From: Margaritifera margaritifera
Taxonomy: Eukaryota; Mollusca; Bivalvia; Unionida; Margaritiferidae
Length of the DNA: 64,000 bases
Reading direction: 5' to 3'
Assembly (NCBI GenBank): GCA_029931535.1
Contig: JAQPZY010001536.1
Coordinates: 3,578,501-3,642,500 of the forward strand
Below, one piece after another: positions 44,861 through 57,179 of this stretch (the first letter of the stretch is position 1; each line of letters opens with the position of its first letter). The position numbers and the translations under genes were made by a program. The notes below the pieces were generated by a model. It was not told the origin of the DNA, ran no database searches, and saw nothing but the letters and a program-made list of their open reading frames with translations.

Positions 44861-45488
44861 TCAGTCTATCTCTATAATGAACCTTGCCAAATTAAAAATT
44901 TCCTTTTGTAACAAATACCCTATTAATCCTACATGCCATATAAACAGAATACACTATTATAAGAAACACCTTGTTAAAATGAATAATTAGCACGGACCTG
45001 AAGTTGTTTGTTATAGTGACGGATCAATGTATTTACAACTCTGCAGTCTGTTTTATCCCCAGTTCTGCAACATATATCTTCAATCTCTTAACACACTTGC
45101 TTTGCACATCTGGGAGCCTGGGTATGATCCGGAATGTGTTGGCAAAAATGGTCATCCATGCAAGTTTGGTGGATTTTTTGTTCTCCTGTTTCCTCTACCA
45201 CAAAAAACCACACAACACCAACATCAAGGGTGCTTAATATATTATTAAGCCATGAGAACATGTAAAATTGACATGAAATAATTAAAGTTTAAACTATGTC
45301 TTAAACTTCTCCGGTCTTCTTAACCTCCAAGACCATTTCATAACATCTGTGTCCTGGAGCGTACATTGTCTAGGTTGTTTGGTGTTGCTGTACAATCGAT
45401 ATTGAATAAGGTTTTCTTGGGTGAAAAAACGGAATGGAATGAAGTAAATGCCCTTTATTTAGGGTAAGTACCATGCAGCAGCACTTAC
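44858..45488. other. Intronic, no gene seen
   Basis: Two overlapping plus-strand frames near 45004-45248 have no recognisable domain. Confidence 0.4.
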
Positions 45489-45600
45489 TTTCTCATGTCC
45501 ACTGAACACTGCAGGCGTTGAGGCGGGGATGGCGGCGGTTCGACCGAAATATGCGTGCTGTCGCTCTCCACTCCAAACAAGAACAATTGAACAAAGACGC
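45489..45600 (-). CDS. GRAF-like gene, candidate exon; possible alternative first exon
   Basis: The donor AAA|GTAAGT at 45489/45488 is excellent. The frame reads back through VEPPPSPPQRLQCSVDMRK and VESDSTHIS. The PPPSPPQ stretch suits the proline-rich linker before the SH3 domain, and the phase fits both the cassette exon and the SH3 exon. The 5' boundary is uncertain: an AG at about 45600 (CACGTGCAG) would fit the phase of the 60587 exon but gives an unusual hydrophobic FVQLFLFG; a T-rich tract with AG near 45572 is an alternative. The exon is the only CpG-dense spot in the window and is preceded by an E-box and a CCAAT box, so it could instead be a first exon starting at the ATG of DMRK. 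Confidence 0.6.
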
Positions 45601-45602
45601 TG

Positions 45603-45631
45603 CACGTGACAGCTGGGAATGCTTTGATTGG
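45603..45631 (-). promoter_or_regulatory. E-box and CCAAT box beside the CpG-dense exon
   Basis: CACGTG at 45603-45608 and ATTGG (CCAAT on the minus strand) at 45627-45631 lie just upstream, in minus-strand sense, of the candidate exon. Alone these motifs are weak; their coincidence with about ten CpGs in 110 bp is the argument for a promoter. Confidence 0.35.
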
Positions 45632-45639
45632 CTGGTGAG

Positions 45640-46989
45640 TGATGTATTAATACAGCTCATGCATATTAATGCGGACTATTTGCAGGAATGGTAGTGAATG
45701 GGTCGCCTATTGCTGTGTATAAACTATGCCTAAGCAATCGCATAAGCAACCATAAAAAAAATTCCAAGCATCTCTTGATAAAATGTTAATGAGCTTATAA
45801 GAATCTGATGATGAGAATTCACTAATGAGTTAATAATAATAGTGGGCAAAGTGATATTGTAAATTATACAAAGATATTCTATTTCAGAAAACTATTATAA
45901 AAAAACTATATCACTTCTAGTGATATATCCTCAACAATATTTAAACTGAAATGCATCCATAAAACAAGAATAGTGCTCCCCCACCCCCCGGGCTTGAAAT
46001 TGAATCAATGGTGCAAGTAGGAAAGAGCAATATTATTGGCAGAATGTACACATGCATGATTCTCATTCCAAATGAAAACTTTAAATGGATTTTTTAAAAA
46101 AGAAATGGGTAGAAGTCTAAAAAATCATCAGAGCATGACTGACATTGGAACAGATTCACTAGATGTCATTAATGCCTGCCAAGTGTTAGGGTAATTCATC
46201 AAAAGCTGTGGGAATAGTTGCACCCATATGAATTACATACATGCCATATTCCCAGACAGTGTTGGTTTTGTGGACTCAAAAAGTGTTTTGAGGTCCCAAG
46301 GGGAGTCAGTGCACAACAAAAAAAGTGACGTCCAATTGAGAATAAGTTAATTTTTCATACAAGTGTATATCAATATACTGGAAACTTAAATTTGATATAA
46401 AAAAAATGCATGTTTTCTTTGAAGTATTTAATATACTTACAAACCAAAAGTAGTTGGTCGACTTATCATTGTCCAATATTATCACCACACACATGTACAC
46501 TCATGCCCACACTCGCATAAACACAACCATACAAATATTCAATAAAAAAACCATACAGTTTCTGTCTTTAAAATCCACTGGACATTGGAATATTTTCTGA
46601 ATTAGATGCAGTGTTCGTGTTGCTAGGTTGATGGATGACACTCCAGAATGCCTAATGTTGATATGGTGTTTGCAGTGTGTGCAAAAATTAAAAATGCTCC
46701 TACTTGCAGTTGGATTTCAAATTAAAATCCATCCAGGAGTTCTTAAATTTAGTTGTGCTGAGCTTTGCTCATTTTGCAGATGGCTCATCTTTTCCTAAAT
46801 CACAGCTGAATGTTTACACTTTCCCTAAAAAAATGAACCACACCTGTACACTATTCCGTCTACCAAAATTATCGTGTTTTGTGTTTTATATATGGAGTAA
46901 AATCTGACTTCAAAGAAACATTGCCACTGATCACAAACTTGTCAATAATCTTTACTAATGATGGCTTAAACATTCTTATTTAAGGCAAT
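45640..46989. other. Intronic, no gene seen
   Basis: AT-rich sequence. A partial family C unit (GGGTAATTCATCAAAAGCTG) lies near 46190-46230. Confidence 0.45.
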
Positions 46990-48040
46990 GACATGACATA
47001 AAAAGGGGCATAACTCTGGAAAATGCATCAGTGTGATGACAGAATGATATAGTTAACCTTATGTCCATTTTATCTACCAAGTTTCAGGGCAATTAATCAA
47101 AAATTATTGTATATAGTATATACCATATCTTTAATACCAATTCAAGACACCTCTAAAATAATGCATCCAAGAGTGAAGACAGAATGATTTGCACATGTTG
47201 GCTTCATGTCACAAATGTCAATCAACTTGCAGGGCAATTCATCAAAGGCTGTGGAACTAGCTGCACAAACAAAAATTATCCTCTATAGCATATACTAGTA
47301 ACACCAAAATGGGGCATAACTCTGTAAAAATGCATCAGAGAAAGATGACAGAATAATATGCTTACATTGACCTCATGTCCATAATGTCTGCCAAAAGTTT
47401 CAGGGCAATTCATCAAAAGCTGTGGGACCAGTTGCACACACAAAAATGATGTATAGTGAAGATTTTTAATATCAACATAGACAGCATTTTGCCCACATAT
47501 ATATACTCTGGACTCTCCTGCACCGCATCCCTATCTCAGAATGGAAAAATGTGCTAGTACAATAACTGGTTGACATGCGTATCTCTTTATGATGACCATA
47601 ATATATACTAAGTTTCAAAACAATCCACTAAAAACTGCAAGAATAGTTGCATTCACAACATTCTGTCATACAATGCATTAAGCTGTAAGTCAAAAAGGGC
47701 AATAACTCTTATAAAATTCAAGGGAGCACAAAGCATCTTAAAATGATCATTATATATGTACCAAGTTTCACAGCATTCCATCAAAAACCCTGGGACTAGT
47801 TGCGTGAAAAAGACTGTTGTCATATACTACACTGGGCTACAGAACCAAAAAGGGCAATAACTCGAACAAAAAAATTGTGGGAGCAAAGTGATTCATTTAT
47901 ATGCACATCTTCTAGTGATGGTCATAATATTTACCAAATTTCACGGTGCTCCATCAAAAATTGGGGGACTAGTAGTGCTAACGAGGACGGATGGATACAT
48001 GGATAGACAGACACAAGGATAAGGGACATAACTCTGAACA
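46990..48040. repeat. Tandem-core family C element, left part
   Basis: About six units of roughly 150-160 bp share GGGGCATAACTCTG, GATGACAGAATGATATG and CCAAGTTTCAGGGCAATTCA. After the family B insertion the family resumes at about 51374-51570 (GATGACAGAATGATAATG-like sequence and CTGCCAAGTTTCAAGACATT). Confidence 0.75.
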
Positions 48041-51000
48041 AGAGGACCAAATGGGCCTGATATTGCTCACCTGGCTTACATAACTTAACAGTTGACCATT
48101 TCACTAAGCATGCTTATGTGGTAGTGTAAGAACACATGCCATGTAAGCTATCTCTCAAACTTTATATGTTGATTTTACCTATTTTACTATAAGCTGATAA
48201 CAATTCTTTTTAACGATGAAGGCGTAATTAATATGCAGTCTCTTGCTCATAATTGAAGTCATCCAAGATATTGACGATAATAAACCCAGCAGATCAAAAA
48301 TATGCTTCAAGAGTGGTAAGCAGCCCAGTCAATCTGATGCGAGATCACTTCATTAACAATAACTGCTCTCACTCTTCACTGAAACACTCCAATATCCTGA
48401 TGATAGAGGCATATATTCCAAGTATGATCAAAATCAGATCACAAATATGGCTCAGAGAGTGGTAACAAGCTCAGCCAATTAGATGCAAGATTACATTAAT
48501 AATATGCATTGATTTCACTCATTATCAAAACCTTTCAGGATAAAGATGCTATAAGCCAATATTTCAAATTTTATCAAAATCGGATCAGATATATGGCTTC
48601 CAGGGTGGTAACAAGTTCTGCCAATCAGATGCAAGATCAACTCATTAATATGCAGGCATCTCATTCATTATCGAACTTTTACAAGATCTTGATGATATAA
48701 ACATACATTCCAAGTTTTATCAAAATCGGATCAGAAATATGGCCTCCAGAGTGGTAACAAGCTCAGACAATTAGATGCAAGATCACCTAATTAATATGCG
48801 TGTATCTCACTCATTCTTGAACCCATCTGAGATCTGGATGATATAAGCAAATATTATAAGTTTGATCAAAATCAGATCAGAAATACAGCATCCAGAGTGT
48901 TAGCAAGGTCAGCCAATCAGATGCAAGATTATCTCATCAATATTTGTGGATCTCGCTCATTATCAAACTCATCCAAGATCTTCATGATATATATATAGTA
49001 TTATCACAGTAACGCGATCTTGATTGCTAGATCATGTCGAGTTGTCAGCATTAGAAAATCCAGATCATTACGAGACGCGAAGCAATCAAAATCGCATTAC
49101 TGTGATAATGATATTTTTGTTATATACCTATCAAATTTCAGATAATTGAATAAAATCACTATATGTAGTTGAAAAACACAAGTAATTGCTAAACTTTTCA
49201 ACCTCTTTAATACAAACTTCATCTTAAAGCATTAACCGAATTACTTTTTGAAAGGCTGACATGCGCATGAATATTAGTTTTATGAATGAAGTTTGTGAAA
49301 CAACACACGCTCAGTTTGACTACCATCACTGTCAATAACACAAATTCTTCGACGCTTGAGGGCAGACTACTCATATGTGATTTACAGTTATTGTGCAGTT
49401 CTGAAATTTTGCATCATGGAAGTTTTCACCAGCTGAATGACTGGAAGTTTCTTTCAGAAGCCAGGTTGAATGCGGTTGAACTGTTTCTGGCGGCACATTG
49501 TGAGAGGCTCCAATGGGAACTTGACACGGGAATGACAACATTATTTTGACAGTTATTTACAACAGAATTGGAGAAATTGTTGGAACTTGATGGTACAGAT
49601 TTGTTGCAGAGAATATTACTCATTTATAATTTCAAATCCATCCATTATGCGTGAAACTCACTAACGTTACCATTTATGAATTTCCGTAAATGGGTTGTAC
49701 TGTACAACTGTAATGTTTTGATACGCGATTTACGAATATGATCTTGTTTCAGACGAACATTTAGGCAATATTTTACTACTTCAAAATAAAGGAATAAATG
49801 CTTTTTTATTGTTGTTGTGACAAAAACATGGTTTAGACCTTTCAGATATTTTACATATAACGCAAGGTTTCTTAACTAACGTCGCTGTGAGAGCTTTGTT
49901 TAATGCTAGTGTTGGCATTCCATTGCTAGGGGCGCTGCTCTATTGTCACCAGGAAACCTCGAGGATAAAGTAGTCTCAGCCTCGTTTGAGAGTATGGTGA
50001 TACGAGTTTAGAAAACAATAGTATCATTTTCCTGCTTGTAGGAAATGACGGTAAAATTCTGGCTCTTACTTGGGTAGAAAATTGGTAGGTATATAATAAA
50101 AACTTATATTTCATGTATGATCAAAACTGGATCAGAAATACCGCTTCCAGAGGGGTAACAAACTCAGCCAATCAGATGCAAGATCACCTCATTAATATAC
50201 ATGGTTCTTGCTTATTAGAAAAATTTTCTGAGACTTTGATGAGATAAGTATATACCAGTATTACAAGTTTGATGAACACTGGATCCGAAAAATGGCATCC
50301 AGTGTGGTGACAAGCTCAGCCAATTGCAAGCAAGACTATCTCAATAATACGTGTGGATCTTGCTCATTACTGAATCCATCCAAGATCATGTTGATATAAA
50401 ATCATATTGCAAGTTTTGATCAAAATCAGATCAGAAATATGGTTTCCAGAGGGGTAACAAACTCAGCCAATTAGATGCAAAATCACTTCATTAGTATGCA
50501 TGGATGTCACTCATTACTGAACTCATCCAAGATCTTAATGATATAAACACATATTTTAAGTTTGATGGAAATCGGATCAGAAATAAGGTCTCCAGAGGGG
50601 TAACAAACTCAGCCAATCAGATGCAAGATCACCTCATTAATATGCATGGATCTTGCTCATTATTAAACTTGTCTGAGATTTTGATGAGATAAGCATACAC
50701 AAGTATTCCAAGTTTGATCAAAATTGGACTTGAAAAATGGCCTCAACAGTGGTGACAAGCTCAGCCAATCGGGTGCAAGATTATGTCAATAAAATGTGTG
50801 GATCTTGTTCATTATTGAATCTATCCAAGATCATGATAATATAAACCCATATTGCAAATTTTGATCAAAATCAGATCAGAAATATGGTTTCCAGAGGGGT
50901 AATCAGATGCAAGATCACCTTATTTAGATTGCATGGATCTCGCTCGTTACTGAACTCATCCAAGATCTTAATGATAATAAGCATATATTTTAAGTTTGAT

Positions 51001-51373
51001 CAAAATCTGATCAGAAATATTGCCTCCAGAGTGGTAAAAAGGTCAGTCAATCAGATGCAAGATCACCTAATTAGATTTCATAGATTTCGCTCATTATCGA
51101 ACTTACCCGTGATTATAATGATATAAGCATATATTCCAAATTTGATAAAAATTGGATCAGAAATATGGCCTTAAGTGGTAACAAGGTTAACCAGTCAGGT
51201 GCAAGATCACTTCATTAATATGCATGGATCTTGCTCATTATCAAACTCATCCAAGATTTTGATGATATAAATCCATATTCCAAATTTGATTGAAATCAGA
51301 TCAGAAATATGGACTCTAGAGTGGTAACATGCCATTGTTGATTGATGGATGCATAATGCCAGGTGAGCTAAAA
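48041..51373 (+). repeat. Tandem-core family B element inserted in family C
   Basis: It starts AGAGGACCAAATGGGCCTGA followed by TATTGCTCACCTGG, and ends GCCAGGTGAGCTAAA. The core has about fifteen units of roughly 150 bp with AAAATCGGATCAGAAATATG, GAGTGGTAACAAGCTCAGCC and AATCAGATGCAAGATCACC. GCTCACCTGG at the start is complementary to CCAGGTGAGC at the end. It is interrupted at about 48998-50103 by another insertion. Short open frames along the units are repeat artefacts. Confidence 0.82.
48998..50103. mobile_element. Foldback insertion inside family B, about 1.1 kb
   Basis: The left end contains a compact inverted pair, TATTATCACAGTAACGCGAT at about 48999 and its complement near 49092-49113 (ATCGCATTACTGTGATAATG). 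A second inverted pair spans the insertion: TTTTGTTATATACCTATCAA at about 49115 matches the complement of the right end near 50080-50100 (TTGGTAGGTATATAATAAAA). The family B unit resumes cleanly at TTATATTTCATG. A plus-strand frame at 49286-49549 and a minus-strand frame at 49426-49623 have no domain I recognise. The transposon class is unknown. Confidence 0.6.
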
Positions 51374-51570
51374 CTCGGTGAGTGCTATGACAGAATGATA
51401 ATGTGCATGTTGACCCCATGTTAATAATATCTGCCAAGTTTCAAGACATTCCATGGAAAGATGAAGGAATAGTTGCACACGTAAGAACTGTGGAATATAT
51501 GTATTACATACATACGCATGTACGAGACAGACAGACAAGCCTAACGCTATATGCCTCTGCTGTATTTATG
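51374..51570. repeat. Tandem-core family C element, right part
   Basis: Continuation of the element interrupted at 48040: a partial unit, then a GACAGACAGACAAG tract and CCTCTGCTGTATTTATGGCA at the end. Confidence 0.65.
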
Positions 51571-51774
51571 GCAAGGGCATAAAAATCAACTGCTGCTGCT
51601 ACAACACATATATTCAAGTTTGCCGAATATATGTGATTTTTTATTTTTGTGATATGTAAACTGTATTCTTCTGAAAGGAAACATTGAACTTGAAATGAAA
51701 GAACATCTACTAATGTACAACATTTATTATGTACTAAACAATAATCCCAAAACTAAAATGTTTCTGAACACCAG

Positions 51775-52330
51775 TTCTGTTCATCAGTAGGATAAGATTC
51801 TGATGCTGATCATCTCTTCAGCTCACAAGCAAGAGCAGCTGCTGATAATGAATGACGGGCTCATGAGCAAGACCAGATGCTGATACTTAACAGCAAAAAG
51901 TTCTGTTCATAAGCAAGACCAGATGCTGATACTATACAGCAAGAAGTTCTCTGTTCATGAGCAAGACTAGATGCTGATCATGAACAGCAAGAAATTCTAT
52001 TCATGAGCAAGAACAGATGCTGATACTGAACAACAAGAACTCTATTCATGTGCAAGACCAGATGCTGATACTGAACAGCAAGAAATTCTATTTATGAGCA
52101 AGACCAGATGCTGATACTGAACAGCAAGAAGTTCTGTTCATGAGCAAGACCAGCTGCCAATACTGAACAGCAAGAAGTTCTGTTCATGAGCAAGACCTGA
52201 TGCTGATATTAAGCAGCAGTTCATGAACAAAACCAGATTCTGATGCTGAACTTCACATTCATTTTACATGAACACTACCAGGCTGTATATGTTAAACATC
52301 AGACTAGTTCTGTTCAAGAGCATTACTAGA
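51775..52330. repeat. 46-bp tandem repeat, about 10 degenerate copies
   Basis: The unit combines ATGCTGATACTGAACAGCAA, GAAGTTCTGTTCATGAGCAA and GACCAG. Outer copies are more diverged than the middle ones. Confidence 0.9.
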
Positions 52331-52610
52331 TTCTGAAACTGATCATCAGCTTTTTTAACTTGGCTTTTGAAAAAAAAATTAATAACTAAATGATGACTAT
52401 GACAGAGATCGCAACACTAACGATAATTCTACCTACTTACTGAGAAGGGGAGTTTTATACATAAAAGCACTAATTTGATTAGCTATAAGAAAGGAGCTCA
52501 GTAAGTCTATGCAAATAGGTATAGTGGTGCAATTGACACTAACTTTAGCATGATCAAAAATCAACTACAGTGTATGTAATACAACTGAAGAATAATGAGA
52601 ACCTCAGATT

Positions 52611-52802
52611 GGTTTGGTTTGGTGTTTTATGGCACAGCAACACAAGTAGGTCATATATTGCCAAGGCCACTGCATTAACAAGCCTTGCCCAAGGACACAC
52701 CAAAGTAACTGACCCAGGCTGATCCCATGGTATGATTCAAACCTGCACCTGTTCGATCCTAAGTCTGGCAGGCTAACCACTGAGTCATTGCAACTCCTCC
52801 TT
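52611..52802 (-). mobile_element. tRNA-derived SINE, copy 1
   Basis: Reading the minus strand from 52802, there is an A-box-like TGACTCAGTGG and, about 40 bp on, a B-box-like GGTTTGAATC, the internal RNA polymerase III promoter of a tRNA-derived head. The body then contains GGTGTGTCCTTGGGCAAGG and ends in CATAAAACACCAAACCAAAC. Copy 2 is at 57357-57545. Confidence 0.72.
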
Positions 52803-54463
52803 TAAGAGATCCAATATAATGGTCCAATAAAGATATGTACCTGTACATAAAATATATACATTATTTATTTTTTGACAAGAAGCAGACTTACTACATTGAA
52901 AATACATAACACTTAATTTTGAAAGTCATTTCTGGAAGTCTGAGGGTAAAGTTTTTTTTGCTCAGGTCCTCAAACATGTGTTGGAGGAAGATAACAAAAG
53001 ATAGTTGTTGCTACCATTACCTTTTCTCTTTTTAATTTGTGTCTAGGCTACACAAGTTTTGCTCAGAAGGTCTGATCTGTCCTGACTCACTGCCACATTG
53101 TTAGAAAGCACATGGTATGACGGGCTGATTATCGTAATGCCTATAATATAGACCCTGGAACAATTGTACAATTGCGTTTTTTTCTCTCCAGTTTTTGCAT
53201 TTGCTGGACTGATAGTGAGTAGCAACAAATATCTTTACAAAGAAGCAAATCGGTGAAATTTACCACACTACTGTTCGTTACAAAATCAAGTTGCCCTTCT
53301 CTACCCCTATTAAACCAGCTGACTGACTGGTATAGCCATCGAGCAGTTGGGCTATAGCAAGCTTAATTGGCCACACCTGTATTGATTGTCCAACAAAGAA
53401 ACAATGTGTAAACACTATCAACTTTGAACTTTACTTCATCAAGTTGTTTATCTGACACTTTAATGAACAAGCAAATCCAAGTCAATTTAATATAATGACA
53501 TCTGAGATATCCTATGACTGATGTCCATTTGCTTACAGTATTTGCTGGTCAAAACCTTTGATCTGTTGGTCATGTCTGGAAATACTGCAAATTCAGGATC
53601 CCTGGTATGTATCTATGCATGCATGTATATATGTAAGTATTTAGGGTTTAATGGCATGTCAGCCCAATACTGGCTATTTGATGCCATTTAAAAGTTAAGT
53701 TTGAAAAATGTGAATGGATGAAATTAGAGTCTGTCAAAAGTATGACCAATACAATTTCTTCAGACAACATCAAATCTTCAGGAAATATTGTTGATGCTGG
53801 GACTGAGATATCTGATGCTTTATGTGATGGCAGAATTAAAGCTATATTTATTTTTGGAGTTAGATCCCTAATACTAGAAGAGAAAATAAGCAGTTAAGAT
53901 ACATATTCTAGAAGTTTAAAGTCTCATGACAAACTGTACTTACCTGTGTCAAATATGTACCCAACTGTGAAAAGCACAGACCAATTCTGCCAATTCTGCC
54001 AATGCAGATCAATGACTATACTAGTTGTTTTATTTATGATTTTTTACAGCCTGAACTTGTACCTGCTGGTCACTATGCTATGGCAGATCAGCCTTGGTCT
54101 ATGCTGAACACAACTGGGTGTCTATTATAGTATAAATGAGGAAATACATAACTAGTATTGTAAGTAACATGTAACAATAATGTGACACAACATGCCATGC
54201 TTGCTCATGCAAAACAGCCTTACATGGAAGAAGAGTTGAAGTGATGTGTCCTTTTCTTGATGCTGCCACTAGCAAAAAAATTCAAACAAGGTTGTCAAGT
54301 CAATTGAAGCCGTTAAGAAGGCATCAGGCTGCAAACATTACAGGCAATACAGCATATACAAAGAAAGCGAATCCACTGGTATCAAAACCATAAGATATTA
54401 AAAGTCTGCTTGTAACCTAGAGGTACATATACCGTATGTAACATTGGTTCTTTCAAGTACCAC
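52803..54463. other. Intronic, no gene seen
   Basis: AT-rich intronic sequence. 52870-53060 resembles 33850-34025 (GACTACCTCGAAAATACATAACACTTAATT-like stretch), an unclassified dispersed repeat. Confidence 0.5.
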
Positions 54464-54604
54464 ATATACTAACTGACAAATCAGATTCAACTGCAAACTT
54501 CACAGAAACAGATCTGCCATCGCATAATGAACACATTATGTGATGGCAGATCAGGATCTTTGTTGTTTGCATTTGGACTCGATTTATAAGCAAGTATATA
54601 TGGT
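54464..54604. mobile_element. Palindromic MITE, copy 3 (short)
   Basis: Contains CAACTGCAAACTTCACAGA, GATCTGCCATCGCATAATG and the complementary GTGATGGCAGATCAGGATC. It is about 140 bp, one half-unit of the longer copies. Confidence 0.7.
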
Positions 54605-54627
54605 AGGGGACATAAACAAGGTTTTTG

Positions 54628-54880
54628 CAGAGCAGGGTGTCTCACATGTGAAAGGTATTTTGATTTTGCAGCAGGGTGTCTCACCTGTGAAAGGTATTTT
54701 GATTTTGCAGAGCAGGATGTCTCACCTGTGAAAGGTATTTTGATTTTGCAGAGCAGGGTGTCTCACCTGTGAAAGGTACTTTGATTTTGCAGAGCAGGGT
54801 GTCTCACCTGTGAAAGGTATTTTGATTTTGCAGAGCAGGGTGTCTCACCTGTGAAAGGTATTTTGATTTTGCAGCTTTTA
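54628..54880. repeat. 41-bp tandem array, about six copies
   Basis: The unit combines AGAGCAGGGTGTCTCACCTG and TGAAAGGTATTTTGATTTTGC and is nearly uniform; the first two copies carry small differences. Confidence 0.95.
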
Positions 54881-57179
54881 GTTCAAGCATGCAAGAAAGG
54901 AAACCCTGCTATATAAGAGTACAGTATTCATACATATAGTAATATGATACCTCAGCTCCATTTTGAATACAGCAACTGATTAGACGATATATGTCTTTCA
55001 CATAAAAACAGAATCTTAATGTTAACACTATCAACAAAGTGATACTTGTATGTCTTGCCATACAAAGCACGGAATTCAAAATTGACACGCCAAATTAAGA
55101 AGCCTATAATTGCCAGTCTTATTAAGAAGCCTGTGAGACCTACAAGCCTTTACTGATTTCATATAAACACAAGTTGAAAGCATATCTGTGAAAGAGGAGG
55201 AAGACAGAACTTGGTTTTACACTTGCAATGGGCAGGGATCTGGAATATTCAGGAGCCTTTTTAGAGAAGCCCTACTATACTGAAATGTCCTGATTACATT
55301 ACAATAAAAATTGTCTATAAAGAATACTCATGGGCCACAAAATGTTGTCCTTTATTGAAAGTGTCCTTTATAGAAGTTATATCTAAAGAAAAGCATATGA
55401 AAAAGGTGTTTAAGTATGTCCTTTATGAAGAGGTGTCCCCTTAGGCAGTTTTTGCTATATTTGACCAGTGGATAAGCGGGCTTGAAGGCAGGTTGTTAAT
55501 ATTTAGCTTACATGCATGTTGCATCAGTTTCTTGTGACAATTCTGGATTGCTGTAATATAGTATGCTGATGATAAGATGTGCAAGAAAACTGCTCAGACG
55601 ACAAGACAGGAAAATGAAAAGAAAAAAAAATACCCTTCTCATTGTTATAGGTTATATGAAGGTAAAAGAGGATTTAATCCCTTTTTGCCTTCTCTAAACT
55701 TACTTATGACTTCTTAATTTTCTCCTGTGAAACCAAAGAAAATAACCCTTTAAAAAGTGCAAAGGACCAAAAAGACAAAAGAAACTCCAAGAAAAGAAGA
55801 ATCATAGTTTGTTAAAGAAATGCATCTACTTTCTCAACTATGGAACTGATTAATTTGCATTGTTATATGATGTAAAGATAGAAAAACTAGTTAAACTTGT
55901 GTTCTCCTGTCCTTGAAACAATCGAATAAATCCAAGTATTTAATACTTTACTATAAATGAATATGTTTTCCAAGAAAATTCTGTCCTGCAGGTGGTTGAT
56001 AGTCTGATAAATCAGCCCCCAACCCACCAACATGGGTTTGGGGCCTGGTTTATTGGATCAAGTGTGTGACTGCTAAATGTATTCACATTAAAACTGCAAA
56101 ATATAACAAAAGTATTATATTTTGGACTGTATAATGGCATAAGTGGTAAAATCTAATATTAAATTTAAAATTTCAAGATAAATTATGGTAAATGTCGTTT
56201 GGGTACAACTTGAGTTTTTTTGTTAAATGGAATAGCTAGTATAAAAGCAATGAACATAACATGTAAGACAGAAATCCTTAATATCTAATATACAGTAAAT
56301 ATCTTAATAAGACCACCTACTGAACAGTCAACAAGTGGTCTTAATTTGGAGGTGGTTTGGTTTCAGAGGATAAGATTGCTCTTTTAAGTAAAATAGAATA
56401 ACCAAACATGGTTGTTACTGGGAAGAAATGGTCCCATTTTTAGGACTGGTTCCAATAAGAGGTTTAATTCAATAGATTTGGTTGGGGAAATATTTTCATG
56501 TATATCATGTTATTTAAGCTTATAGCAGGTTATGACTCTAAGTACGTGAAAGGTGTCTTGAAAGTAAGGCTAGGATTAGATTAATACCTTTTATCTTTGT
56601 TCCTTAAATTCCTATAATAATAATAATAAACAAAACATTAAGCGTTTGCTGAAATCATATGTTGTGGTGATAATCACTTGTTTCATGGAAACTTAGAGAA
56701 TATTAGTTTGCAAAAAAAAAAACATGAGCATACTAGCATTCTCTTTAGCACCAAATGTCCAAGACATAAAATGTAAGACTTTATTATCAACAGAGTAATT
56801 ATTGTTGGAAATGTGATAAAATTTCATCATTTATCATCCATTTCTTCTAACTGATCACTGAACCATTAATAACTGTTCAATCTGTAACCAGGGCTAATTA
56901 GCCCAAAGTACAAAACAGTACAAAAGGTACACAACTACATTTTGACCAAAATCAATCACAAATATCGTAACAGATTAATTAGTCATTATAATGAAACTTA
57001 CCAATGCTCGACCACATCAATAGATCAGAATAGCACTACAGGTAATAGGCAAGTTACAGCATTTATTCTGTGATCGAGTGCTTTGCTGTGATTTTTAGGC
57101 TAGAAATTCCAAATTTTAGGTCAATCAATAAAGCAAAATACCAAAACACCTAACTAAAATATCAACTATAAATGTGTCC
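54881..57179. other. Intronic, no gene seen
   Basis: AT-rich intronic sequence with no recognisable coding or repeat structure apart from a short TAA run near 56615. Confidence 0.45.

Noticed and set aside
45529..45596. Plus-strand ATGGCGGCGG start in the CpG-rich spot
   Set aside because: The frame is only about 25 codons before a stop, and no plus-strand donor or homology was seen; the minus-strand exon with a GTAAGT donor explains the region better.
49286..49549. 87-residue frame in the foldback insertion as a gene
   Set aside because: No domain is recognisable, and an overlapping frame exists on the other strand.
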